In this document: positions 1 through 5,729 of the stretch, piece after piece
Numbering within the stretch: position 1 is the stretch's first letter
Layout: each line of letters begins with the position of its first letter
Source of the DNA: Acidobacteriaceae bacterium
Lineage (GTDB): Bacteria; Acidobacteriota; Terriglobia; Terriglobales; Acidobacteriaceae
DNA: 6,252 bases
Assembly: GCA_009781125.1 (NCBI GenBank)
Contig: WQYS01000147.1
Coordinates: 1 to 6,252, forward strand
Direction of reading: 5' to 3'
Notes under the pieces: model-generated
What the model saw: the letters and a program-made list of their open reading frames with translations, nothing else
Told to the model about the DNA's origin: nothing
The model's database searches: none
Program-made: the position numbers and the translations under genes

Positions 1-1
1 C

Positions 2-223
2 GGCGGGCCGGACCGGACCGCGGCGCTTGCGTCCGGTATACCTGCCAACGCTCTGCTTATCAGCGAAAGCGGTATCTTGTCGCCGAAGGATGCGGAGCTG
101 GCAGTATCCTCCGGCGCCAACGCGGTTCTGGTCGGAACCTCGCTGTGGCTGGCTGAAGACATGGGGGCGATGTACCGGTCGCTGCGGGTCGAAAGGAGCG
201 CTGACGCTTGCGTCCGGCGGTAA
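2..223 (+). CDS. trpC: Indole-3-glycerol phosphate synthase, C-terminal part (5' end outside window)
   Basis: This is the last 73 codons of an open frame that enters from the left edge and stops at TAA 221-223. The enzyme closes the indole ring of tryptophan, converting carboxyphenylaminodeoxyribulose phosphate to indole-3-glycerol phosphate in the cytoplasm. The visible part matches the end of the TrpC (beta/alpha)8 barrel. ISESGI (window residues about 20-25) carries the conserved Glu and Ser of strand 7. AVLVGTSLW (about 43-51) is the strand 8 phosphate-binding Gly-Thr/Ser turn, followed by the last helix. The C-terminus overlaps the start of trpF by 16 bases, so the two are almost certainly co-transcribed and translationally coupled. 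The Ser-Gly-Ile and Val-Gly-Thr-Ser blocks fit TrpC better than other phosphate-binding barrels, and the trpF neighbour supports the call. Confidence 0.87.
   Translation, partial: GGPDRTAALASGIPANALLISESGILSPKDAELAVSSGANAVLVGTSLWLAEDMGAMYRSLRVERSADACVRR
193..198 (+). promoter_or_regulatory. Ribosome binding site deciding the TTG start of trpF
   Basis: AAGGAG lies inside the trpC coding sequence, nine bases before TTG 208. It is the only good Shine-Dalgarno match nearby. No ATG or GTG lies between it and the conserved KICG motif, so it supports the TTG start. Confidence 0.65.
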
Positions 224-882
224 AGATCTGTGGGCTGATGCGCGCCGAAGATGTGCGCATGTGCGTCCGGCATGGCGCGGATATTGTGGGGTTCGTCGTC
301 GAATATCCGCATCCGGTTCCGTGGAATCTGAACGTGGAGACCGCAAAGAAACTTATCGCCGCCGTCAACAAGCCTGCGGAGACGTGTATCGTCACAGGCG
401 GACCGCCGGATAAAGTGCTCCGCTTAGCTAGGGAAGCGAAGCCAGACTACATTCAACTGCACTGCGGCGAGTCGCTTGAAGATACCGCGTATCTGGTGCG
501 AGAGCTAAAAAAACAAGGCGTGAAGATTATCAAGACCGTTTTCCCGAACACGCCTGATCTGGAAAAGGCTGCGGCTGATTTCTGTTCAGCAGGCGTACAT
601 GCTCTGCTCTTTGATCCGCGCACGCCGGAGAACGCCGCTCAAGGCGGCACGGTCGATCTTTCCGTCTTCGAGAAGCTGCAACGCGCCGTAAGCTGTCCGG
701 TGATTCTGGCTGGAGGGATCACTCCCGAAAACGCGGCGGAGATTGTTCGTCAGTCAGAACCTCAGATGATCGACCTGATGACCGGCGTGGAGCTTCACCC
801 CGGCAATAAAGACGAGTCTAAGGTCGTGGCACTCTTTCAAGCGCTGACGGCTACTTCATCAGTTTCTGCTGAAGATAGATGA
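208..882 (+). CDS. trpF: Phosphoribosylanthranilate isomerase, divergent type
   Basis: The 224-residue product fits TrpF, which isomerises phosphoribosylanthranilate to the carboxyphenylamino-deoxyribulose phosphate used by TrpC. KICG at residues 6-9 holds the catalytic Cys8. LLFD at 133-136 gives Asp136, the expected general acid. IQLH (82-85), ILAGGITPEN (166-175) and TGVELHPGNKD (192-202) match the remaining barrel strands and phosphate-binding loops. The start is TTG 208, chosen because AAGGAG lies nine bases upstream and the family begins just before KICG; it overlaps trpC by 16 bases. Oddities: after GFV the usual Ser-x-Arg-tyrosine loop is replaced by VEYPHPVPWNL (31-41), and the usual Gly after IQLH is Cys86. 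A similar loop is, as far as I remember, found in some archaeal TrpF proteins. The last 11 residues overlap the convergent peptidase gene. The function call is strong; full activity is inferred. Confidence 0.9.
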   Translation: MRPAVKICGLMRAEDVRMCVRHGADIVGFVVEYPHPVPWNLNVETAKKLIAAVNKPAETCIVTGGPPDKVLRLAREAKPDYIQLHCGESLEDTAYLVRELKKQGVKIIKTVFPNTPDLEKAAADFCSAGVHALLFDPRTPENAAQGGTVDLSVFEKLQRAVSCPVILAGGITPENAAEIVRQSEPQMIDLMTGVELHPGNKDESKVVALFQALTATSSVSAEDR

Positions 883-3073
883 AGTTCATGGCAGTGGTAT
901 GTGCGGTCTGTTTCGCGTCCGCTCCCGAGCCGTGACCACCCTCGATGACCTCATAGAAGTAGTACGGCAGGTGGAACTCCTCCATCCTGGCCGCGAATTT
1001 GCGAGCGTGCTGCGGACCAACGCGGTCGTCCTTGGTCGTGGTCCAGATGAAGGGGTCGGGGTACTTTACGCCGGGCTGCAACTGGTTGTAGGGCGAGTGC
1101 GCCAGCCAGAACTCGCGTACCTGCGGGTCGCTCACCGAGCCGTACTCGCCCACCCAGCTGGCTCCGGCGGCAATCTTCTCCATGCGCAACATGTCCAGCA
1201 GCGGCACCTCGATGACGATGGCCCCCCAGAGGTCGGGGCGCTGAGTCATCTCGACCCCCATGAGCAGGCCGCCGTTGGACCCGCCCATGATGCCGAGGCG
1301 CGGGGTTGACGTAATCTTCCGGCGGATGAGGTCTTCGGCCACGGCGGCGAAGTCGTCATAGATGACCTGGCGTTTGGTCTTGAGTCCGGCCTCATGCCAG
1401 GCCGGGCCGAACTCTCCGCCGCCACGAATGTTGGCGAGCACGTAGACGCCGCCCTTTTCCAGCCACAGCCTGCCCGTAATGGCGTTGTAAACAGGCGTGC
1501 TAGAGGCCTCGAAGCCGCCATAAGCGGTCAGCAGCGTCGGGTTTGAGCCGTCGAGCCTCATGTCCTTCGGACGCACGACGAAATAAGGGATGCGGGTGCC
1601 GTCCTTTGAGGTCGCAAAGAGCTGCTCAACCACATCATTACTCGCATCGAAGCGCGCCGGAGCGGTCTTGATCGCCTTCAGCGAGCCGTCTGCGGCATCG
1701 CCGAGATAGAGCGTGGTGGGCGCGAGAAAGCCGGTCACAGCGATCGCGTACCGGCTGCTGTTCGAGTCTGTCGAAACCACCCCCACCGTGGAGTTCTCCG
1801 GCAGATTCAGCCGCTTCGACGTCCAGCCCTTCGCCGCAGGGGAGTAGAGATAGGCGCGACCCTGCACGTTATCCAGCGTAGTCAGCAGCAGATGATGCGG
1901 CATGACCGAAGCGCTCTGCAAAAACTCATGCCCGGACGGCGCAAAGACGATCTGCGGATCCAGATGGCCAGGGTCGCGCAGCACGTCAGCCAGCTTTACC
2001 TCAACCAGCGAACCTGCCGGAACCGTCTGTCCTGCCGCAGTCTTCCAGTCTTCGTGCGTGTGAATCAGCAGCCGTCCGTCCACCAGACCCGCCAGGTCCG
2101 CCTTTGCGGGAATGGCAAGCTGCTGGAGACCTTTCGGGGTTTCGACAAACTTCTCCGACGTGAAGAAGGTGACGCCGCGGTTGAAGGCCACCAGCCTGTG
2201 GCCAGAGCCATCGTGGAGCACCTCGGCGGACGACCCCAGTTCATCCGCCGGACTGCCACGAAAGACCTCCTGCGCTGACGCGAGCGGCGTACCGCGCTTC
2301 CAGCGTTTTACGACGAAGGGATAGCCGGAGCTGGTGAGCGTGCCCTCGCCCCAGTCCCGCGCCACCAGCAGCGTGTCCTTGTCCTCCCAGTCGATGCTCT
2401 GCTTGCTGTGGTCGAGCACGAACCCGCCCGCAACGAACTTTGCCTGCTTCAGGTTGAACTCGCGGCCCGTGGTGGCGTCCTCTCCGCCGTTGGAGAGCAT
2501 GGTAACGCAGTACTCGTCGCCCGGGTAAAGGCAATCGACGCCGTGCAAGACCCACTTTGCGTTCTCCGCGCGGTTCAGCTCGTCGATGTCCAGCACGTTC
2601 TGCCATTTGGGAGAGGCTGTCAGGTAGTTTGCGAGCGAGGTGCGCCGCAGCAGACCGCGCAGGTGCCCGGCGTCTGTCCAATAGTTGTAGACCCATTCGC
2701 CGTTAAGCCAGGGATAGGCCAGCTTCTCAGGATCGTTCAGGATGCTGAGCGCCGTCTCGTATGCCGTTGCGAAGCGCGGATCGGACTCGAACTTCGCCAC
2801 CGTTCGCGCGTTCTGGGCCTTCACCCATTCCATTGTCTTTGGGTTGGAGGTGTCCTCCAGCCACAGATACTTGTCTTCAGGGAGCTGCACCTGCGCCCTG
2901 ACCCCCTGGGCCGCACTCATCGCCATCGTCACCACCGCACACCACTGCGCTACCTTCAAAACCTTCAAGATTGCCGCCCTTGCCAAACCAGAGATAGAAA
3001 CACTATATGCCTTTGACTCAACAACATTCGCCTGTGTGAGCGATCCACAGGGCAATCGCATGAAGGTTTTCAC
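851..3073 (-). CDS. Secreted prolyl oligopeptidase family serine peptidase (S9A)
   Basis: The 740-codon frame encodes an S9 family peptidase. An N-terminal seven-bladed propeller region (about residues 62-480, opening with the family-typical KYLWLEDT) gates a C-terminal alpha/beta hydrolase domain (about 490-740). The triad is visible: Ser599 in GGSNGG, Asp682 in KDDRV and His714 in GGHGSG. GGFEASS (519-525) and NIRGGGEFGPAWH (548-560) are the usual oxyanion and active-site loops. The family cleaves short peptides, often after proline. An export signal ends near VRA-QV (residue 60), so the enzyme probably acts in the periplasm. The frame opens at GTG 3073, but its first 35 residues are a poor signal peptide start. 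TTG 2966-2968 (residue 36) has AAGGG upstream and leaves a textbook 25-residue signal (KVLK, hydrophobic core, VRA), so it is the better start. The 3' end overlaps trpF by 32 bases. Natural substrate unknown. Confidence 0.9.
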   Translation of the reverse strand: MKTFMRLPCGSLTQANVVESKAYSVSISGLARAAILKVLKVAQWCAVVTMAMSAAQGVRAQVQLPEDKYLWLEDTSNPKTMEWVKAQNARTVAKFESDPRFATAYETALSILNDPEKLAYPWLNGEWVYNYWTDAGHLRGLLRRTSLANYLTASPKWQNVLDIDELNRAENAKWVLHGVDCLYPGDEYCVTMLSNGGEDATTGREFNLKQAKFVAGGFVLDHSKQSIDWEDKDTLLVARDWGEGTLTSSGYPFVVKRWKRGTPLASAQEVFRGSPADELGSSAEVLHDGSGHRLVAFNRGVTFFTSEKFVETPKGLQQLAIPAKADLAGLVDGRLLIHTHEDWKTAAGQTVPAGSLVEVKLADVLRDPGHLDPQIVFAPSGHEFLQSASVMPHHLLLTTLDNVQGRAYLYSPAAKGWTSKRLNLPENSTVGVVSTDSNSSRYAIAVTGFLAPTTLYLGDAADGSLKAIKTAPARFDASNDVVEQLFATSKDGTRIPYFVVRPKDMRLDGSNPTLLTAYGGFEASSTPVYNAITGRLWLEKGGVYVLANIRGGGEFGPAWHEAGLKTKRQVIYDDFAAVAEDLIRRKITSTPRLGIMGGSNGGLLMGVEMTQRPDLWGAIVIEVPLLDMLRMEKIAAGASWVGEYGSVSDPQVREFWLAHSPYNQLQPGVKYPDPFIWTTTKDDRVGPQHARKFAARMEEFHLPYYFYEVIEGGHGSGADAKQTAHTTAMNFIYLQQKLMK

Positions 3074-3132
3074 TCATCCGGCACAAAATCTATCTGTCAA
3101 GAGGGCGCAGACGGGGAAAACTACATATTTCG

Positions 3133-3160
3133 TTGAAACCAAAGGAAATAAATCTATAGC
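3133..3160 (+). promoter_or_regulatory. Possible sigma-70 promoter
   Basis: TTGAAA at 3133-3138 (five of six consensus bases) and TATAGC at 3155-3160 (four of six) are separated by 16 bases. Transcription would start near 3167 and meet the hairpin at 3222-3243, giving a transcript of about 80 bases unless it reads through into the 6S-like RNA. The match is moderate and lies in AT-rich DNA, where chance hits are common. Confidence 0.3.
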
Positions 3161-3221
3161 AAAAGTGGCAGTGTAGTTCCTGTCGGTCCGGTATCCTTAA
3201 ATTATGCTGACATTCAGCGAT

Positions 3222-3249
3222 GGGAGGCTCTTCGGGGCCTCCCTTTGTT
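3222..3249 (+). terminator. Intrinsic terminator-like hairpin with cUUCGg loop
   Basis: Bases 3222-3230 pair with 3235-3243 (nine pairs including one G-U), closed by a TTCG tetraloop inside C and G, among the most stable RNA loops known. TTTGTTC follows, a short U-tract in the plus direction. On the minus strand no T-run follows, so plus orientation is favoured. No plus-strand protein gene lies before it, so it may end a small RNA starting near 3167 or form the 5' part of a longer RNA. Confidence 0.5.
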
Positions 3250-3267
3250 CGCAGATCATGATTTACA

Positions 3268-3424
3268 CGATTGTTGTCCGGGGCTAACCATTTCTCAGTG
3301 GGGGGGGGCCACGTAAGGAAGTTATGGGAGAGTCAATCTTGCGGTCGCCGCGGCGACCTACCTGCGGGAAGCCGTGGCACCTAGGGACACGCCTAAAAGC
3401 GCGTCCGCGTCCCGGATGCAATCG
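3268..3424 (+). ncRNA. Structured non-coding RNA, probable 6S RNA
   Basis: The region folds by eye into one long interrupted hairpin. The closing stem is 3268-3273 with 3419-3424 and 3277-3282 with 3411-3416, separated by a small internal loop. Then comes a large asymmetric bubble whose 3' strand carries its own small hairpin (GGAC-A-CGC at 3385-3392 with GCG-C-GTCC at 3399-3406). The upper stem is 3308-3313 with 3373-3378, and an apical hairpin has seven perfect pairs (3343-3349 with 3352-3358). Closing stem, central bubble with a 3'-strand hairpin and an upper arm, in about 160-190 bases, is the architecture of 6S RNA, which binds housekeeping RNA polymerase by mimicking an open promoter. 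A plus-oriented terminator-like hairpin follows at once. I do not recognise the primary sequence, so the family name is inferred from shape. Exact ends and promoter are uncertain. Confidence 0.5.
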
Positions 3425-3425
3425 G

Positions 3426-3453
3426 AACATCTTCGCAGGAAGTTGTTGATTTT
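3426..3453 (+). terminator. Terminator-like hairpin after the 6S-like RNA
   Basis: AACATCTTC (3426-3434) pairs with GAAGTTGTT (3439-3447) across a GCAG loop, nine positions with one T-T mismatch, followed by GATTTTA. The T-run lies only on the plus side, so it would end the RNA at 3268-3424 rather than the tRNA transcribed the other way. The U-tract is short, so termination strength is uncertain. Confidence 0.45.
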
Positions 3454-3454
3454 A

Positions 3455-3529
<75 letters not shown>

Positions 3530-3552
3530 GATTGTGATGTTCCGTTTGACCG

Positions 3553-3603
3553 GCGGAGCCGCCAGTCGATGTGCTTAGAATACCATCAGTTGCTCGGCTC
3601 CGC
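3553..3603. repeat. 9-bp inverted repeat upstream of the sigma factor gene
   Basis: GCGGAGCCG (3553-3561) and CGGCTCCGC (3595-3603) are perfect inverted copies separated by 33 bases, in the stretch between the divergent tRNA and sigma factor genes (3530-3665). It could be an operator or part of a leader hairpin. The left arm is itself partly self-complementary, so a chance origin is possible. Nothing else is supported in this interval. Confidence 0.4.
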
Positions 3604-3665
3604 TACCGGATATTTGTCTGGGAGACCGGCTCGATTGCGCAAACTCTGGGCATTACAATCAGAAG

Positions 3666-4442
3666 ATGCGTGTTCAGCGCTCCGAATCCGGAACTCCTCA
3701 TGGAAACAGCTCTTTAGAAGGGGTTACCATTCCTGCGAAGGAATCCGGTGTAGAAGCGCAACCTGGAGCAGAAGACGGGGTTAGCAAAAGTATGGCTACG
3801 CTGGCCCTGAATCCGGGACTGATCGAGGAGCGTCAAGCGGCTGATGTGCAAGCTCTTGCAGGCGGATTCGAGAGCAAGGACGATGCCGCCATCATGCTGG
3901 AGCTCCGCTCTGGGAACATGGCCGGATTCGACTATCTGGTGCAGAAGTACCGTAACCAGATCGTCCACTTCATGTACCGGATGGTGCGCAATCAGGCGGT
4001 TGCCGAAGAGCTGGCGCAGGAGGTCTTCCTGCGCGTGTACAGGTCGCGCGAGACCTACCGCGCCGAAGCGCGCTTCAGCACCTGGCTCTACCGCATCGCC
4101 ACCAACCTTGGCGTCAACTATGTCCGCGACACGCGCCATGAGCGCAATGCATCCATGGTCTTTCTGGATGAGCCGGACAGCGAAAAAGGAACTACACCGG
4201 ATGTCGCCGACAGCTCCCCGGACGTCGAGTACAAGCTGATTCGCCGGGAACGCATGGACGCCATTCGTCAGCACGTAATGGATCTTCCCGAGCGTCAGCG
4301 CACGGCGGTGCTGATGCACAAGTACGAAGGGCTGGACTACAAACAGATCGGCGAGATTCTGAAGCTGAGCGAGTCGGCCACAAAATCGTTGCTCTTTCGC
4401 GCTTATCAGACATTGCGCGAAAAACTGAAGGATTTTATTTAA
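3666..4442 (+). CDS. ECF-subfamily RNA polymerase sigma factor (RpoE-like)
   Basis: The 258-codon frame encodes a two-domain extracytoplasmic-function sigma factor. Region 2 spans about residues 88-158, with the helix AEELAQEVFLRVY (112-125) and the -10-binding segment RFSTWLYRIATNLGVNY (136-152). Region 4 spans about 198-256, with LPERQRTAVLMHKYEGLDYKQ (207 on) and a helix-turn-helix through LSESATKSLLFRA that reads the -35 box. Regions 1 and 3 are absent, as expected. The frame opens at ATG 3666, but neither start has a good ribosome site. Codons 2-42 have third bases poor in G/C (about 15 of 41) and encode an unstructured tail, while G/C at third bases rises after Met43. ATG 3792 (216 residues) therefore fits usual family length better. 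The anti-sigma gene follows after 48 bases, so this is a classic sigma/anti-sigma pair, probably autoregulated. Target promoters cannot be read here. Confidence 0.92.
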   Translation: MRVQRSESGTPHGNSSLEGVTIPAKESGVEAQPGAEDGVSKSMATLALNPGLIEERQAADVQALAGGFESKDDAAIMLELRSGNMAGFDYLVQKYRNQIVHFMYRMVRNQAVAEELAQEVFLRVYRSRETYRAEARFSTWLYRIATNLGVNYVRDTRHERNASMVFLDEPDSEKGTTPDVADSSPDVEYKLIRRERMDAIRQHVMDLPERQRTAVLMHKYEGLDYKQIGEILKLSESATKSLLFRAYQTLREKLKDFI

Positions 4443-4444
4443 GA

Positions 4445-4468
4445 CAGGTTCTCTCTTTTCGAGACCTG
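4445..4468 (+). other. Stem-loop between sigma and anti-sigma genes
   Basis: CAGGT (4445-4449) with ACCTG (4464-4468) and CTC (4451-4453) with GAG (4461-4463) form a stem with one bulged T and a seven-base loop. No T-run follows, so it is not a good terminator. It may tune the ratio of sigma to anti-sigma by mRNA processing or partial termination. Confidence 0.35.
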
Positions 4469-4477
4469 AAGTAGTTT

Positions 4478-4485
4478 AGAGAGGT
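4478..4485 (+). promoter_or_regulatory. Ribosome binding site of the anti-sigma gene
   Basis: AGAGAGGT ends about six bases before ATG 4491. It is the best Shine-Dalgarno match in this gene cluster and fixes the anti-sigma start. Confidence 0.6.
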
Positions 4486-4490
4486 ACACC

Positions 4491-4997
4491 ATGAACTGCC
4501 GCGAACTGAAATCCGTACTGCCGGACCTGTTGCTGGATTCGTCAGACTCAGCGGACTCGTCTGCAGAGTCTGCCGCGCGCGCGCATCTGGCATCATGCCC
4601 CGCCTGTAGCGAGGAGCTTCGTTCCTTGCAGGCTACATTCAATCTGCTCGACACGTGGCAGGCTCCTGAGCCGTCGCCCTACTTCGATCAGCGGCTGGCT
4701 GCGCGTCTGCGCGAGGAGCAGCAGAGAGCGCCGGAAGGATGGCTGGAGCGGATACGGGCAAGGTTTCTGTTCAATACGGGCCGCCAGTTCCGTCCAGCGC
4801 TGGTGAGCGCTTTGGGGTTAGTACTTCTGCTGGCAGGCGGTGGAATGGTCGCCAACTTGCAACATGGCAGGACGCCGGTATCGGCAACGGTTAACGATCT
4901 GCAGATGTTCGATTCGAACTCCCAGGCCATCGATGACATGGATATCCTCGATGGGACTTCCTCCGACGATGGCGCAACGGATGTTCCCGCGAGCTGA
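4491..4997 (+). CDS. Zinc-finger transmembrane anti-sigma factor
   Basis: The 168-residue product is the expected partner of the ECF sigma factor just upstream. An N-terminal anti-sigma zinc-binding domain (about residues 1-50) has Cys3 and the H-x3-C-x2-C motif His32, Cys36, Cys39 (HLASCPAC), the four usual zinc ligands. A cytoplasmic linker follows. One membrane segment lies at about 101-123, rich in Leu, Ala, Val and Gly, preceded by several arginines, which suggests a cytoplasmic N-terminus. The periplasmic C-terminal tail (about 124-168) is short, acidic and serine-rich, without a recognisable sensor domain. In this family the zinc domain clamps the sigma factor until proteolysis or a conformational signal frees it. 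The small outer tail suggests that sensing may need a partner, for which the DUF3106 protein downstream is the obvious candidate. The stop codon overlaps a small frame at 4997. Confidence 0.85.
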   Translation: MNCRELKSVLPDLLLDSSDSADSSAESAARAHLASCPACSEELRSLQATFNLLDTWQAPEPSPYFDQRLAARLREEQQRAPEGWLERIRARFLFNTGRQFRPALVSALGLVLLLAGGGMVANLQHGRTPVSATVNDLQMFDSNSQAIDDMDILDGTSSDDGATDVPAS

Positions 4998-5065
4998 TGG
5001 ATCTGGCGAAACTGTTTGCTGTAATCGCGGTTTTAGTTTGTAGTGAAAGAGTGAATGCAATTTGA
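4997..5065 (+). CDS. Possible 22-residue hydrophobic micro-ORF
   Basis: ATG 4997-4999 shares one base with the anti-sigma TGA (TGATG overlap), which favours translation by re-initiation. The 22 codons stop at TGA 5063-5065, inside the first codons of the DUF3106 gene in another frame. The peptide has one lysine, a hydrophobic core (LFAVIAVLVC, residues 6-15) and a polar end (SERVNAI), like a signal peptide or a tiny membrane peptide. No own ribosome site is visible. It could be a real small protein, a coupling device that carries ribosomes from the anti-sigma gene to ATG 5055, or chance. No known family is recognised. Confidence 0.3.
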   Translation: MDLAKLFAVIAVLVCSERVNAI

Positions 5066-5729
5066 ACGTCCATCCCGTCTGACAGTGATTGCTGTGGTTC
5101 TTGCGGCCCTTGCAACCTTGTCCGCCACGTCCGTCAGGGCACAGAACTCAGGGAGTCCTGCGCCGCTGCCGCGTGTTCAGACGGTTCCGCCACAGAGACC
5201 GGCGCCGGCGTTGCAACATGTGCAGGCGCAAAGACCGGCTCCGCCGACGAGTCAGGAGCATCTGCCGCAGTGGATGGAGCGGCACAGCAATCTCTCCCTT
5301 GCCGATCAGCAAAAGGCGCTGGCGCAGGATCCGGAATTCCGCAATCTTCCTCCTGAGACACAGCAGCGGCTGCTCAACCGATTGGTGCAGTTGAACAGGA
5401 TGACTCCCGAACAGCGCAGCCGCAAACTGCAACTGAACGAGGCTCTGGAACGGCTGAATCCGCAGTTGCGGGCGCAGGTTGTTGGCGCGCTGGGTCAGCT
5501 TGGAGGGCTTCCGGTCAACCGCCGCAACATGGTTGCTCAGGCGTTTCGCAACCTGAGAGCGCTGCCTGCGCCGCAGCGCCAGTCGATGCTGAACTCGCCG
5601 CAGTACCGCAGCCAGTTCAACGACCAGGAACGAGCGACTCTCTCCAACCTGCTGGCGGTGGAACCGTATCTTCCGATTCAGCGGCAGCAGCAGCAGCCCA
5701 ACGTCAACACCGGGCCGGGAAGACCCTGA
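5055..5729 (+). CDS. Secreted DUF3106 protein with seven 18-residue repeats
   Basis: The 224-residue product has a signal peptide (Arg5 and Arg8, hydrophobic core about 9-24, cleavage after VRA at residue 29), so it is exported to the periplasm or beyond. Residues 30-70 are a Pro/Gln/Ala-rich linker. From residue 80 to 205 it consists of seven consecutive 18-residue units beginning at 80, 98, 116, 134, 152, 170 and 188. The pattern is L-[P/T/N]-P-x-x-[Q/R] followed by hydrophobic positions 9, 10, 13 and 16, and a Gln-rich tail follows. The first units (MTPEQR, LPPETQQR) resemble DUF3106 and recall the LTxxQ motifs of Spy/CpxP/CnrX periplasmic proteins. It lies downstream of a sigma/anti-sigma pair and probably shares its operon, so a periplasmic sensor or chaperone role is inferred. 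The start ATG 5055 has only a weak AAAGAG nearby, consistent with translational coupling. Molecular function unknown. Confidence 0.8.
   Translation: MQFERPSRLTVIAVVLAALATLSATSVRAQNSGSPAPLPRVQTVPPQRPAPALQHVQAQRPAPPTSQEHLPQWMERHSNLSLADQQKALAQDPEFRNLPPETQQRLLNRLVQLNRMTPEQRSRKLQLNEALERLNPQLRAQVVGALGQLGGLPVNRRNMVAQAFRNLRALPAPQRQSMLNSPQYRSQFNDQERATLSNLLAVEPYLPIQRQQQQPNVNTGPGRP

Larger units (their letters stand above)
3074..3267. other. AT-rich intergenic region upstream of the peptidase gene
   Basis: No protein gene is supported here. The DNA is clearly more AT-rich than its surroundings. It must contain the minus-strand promoter of the peptidase gene, but no convincing pair of boxes is visible. 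TTGACA read on the minus strand (3100-3095) has no good -10 at the proper distance. The plus strand holds a possible promoter (3133-3160) and a strong hairpin (3222-3243), listed separately. Confidence 0.5.

Noticed and set aside
2408..3016. Long plus-strand open frame (202 codons) opposite the peptidase gene
   Set aside because: It lies antisense to the well-supported propeller domain of the peptidase, has no recognisable motif or ribosome site, and is of a kind expected in GC-rich DNA.
3072..3100. Minus-strand TTGACA as -35 box of the peptidase promoter
   Set aside because: The bases at 16 to 18 spacing (such as ATGAGT) do not resemble a -10 box, so the hexamer alone is not enough.
3204..3287. 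Plus-strand 27-codon frame starting at ATG 3204
   Set aside because: It runs through the cUUCGg hairpin and into the 6S-like RNA, lacks a ribosome site, and its composition is explained by those RNA structures.
3714..4319. Minus-strand open frame (201 codons) opposite the sigma factor gene
   Set aside because: It is a shadow of the conserved sigma factor regions, with no family resemblance.
4997..5065. Micro-ORF as a frameshifted N-terminus of the DUF3106 protein
   Set aside because: The DUF3106 frame has its own complete signal peptide, so no lost N-terminus is needed.
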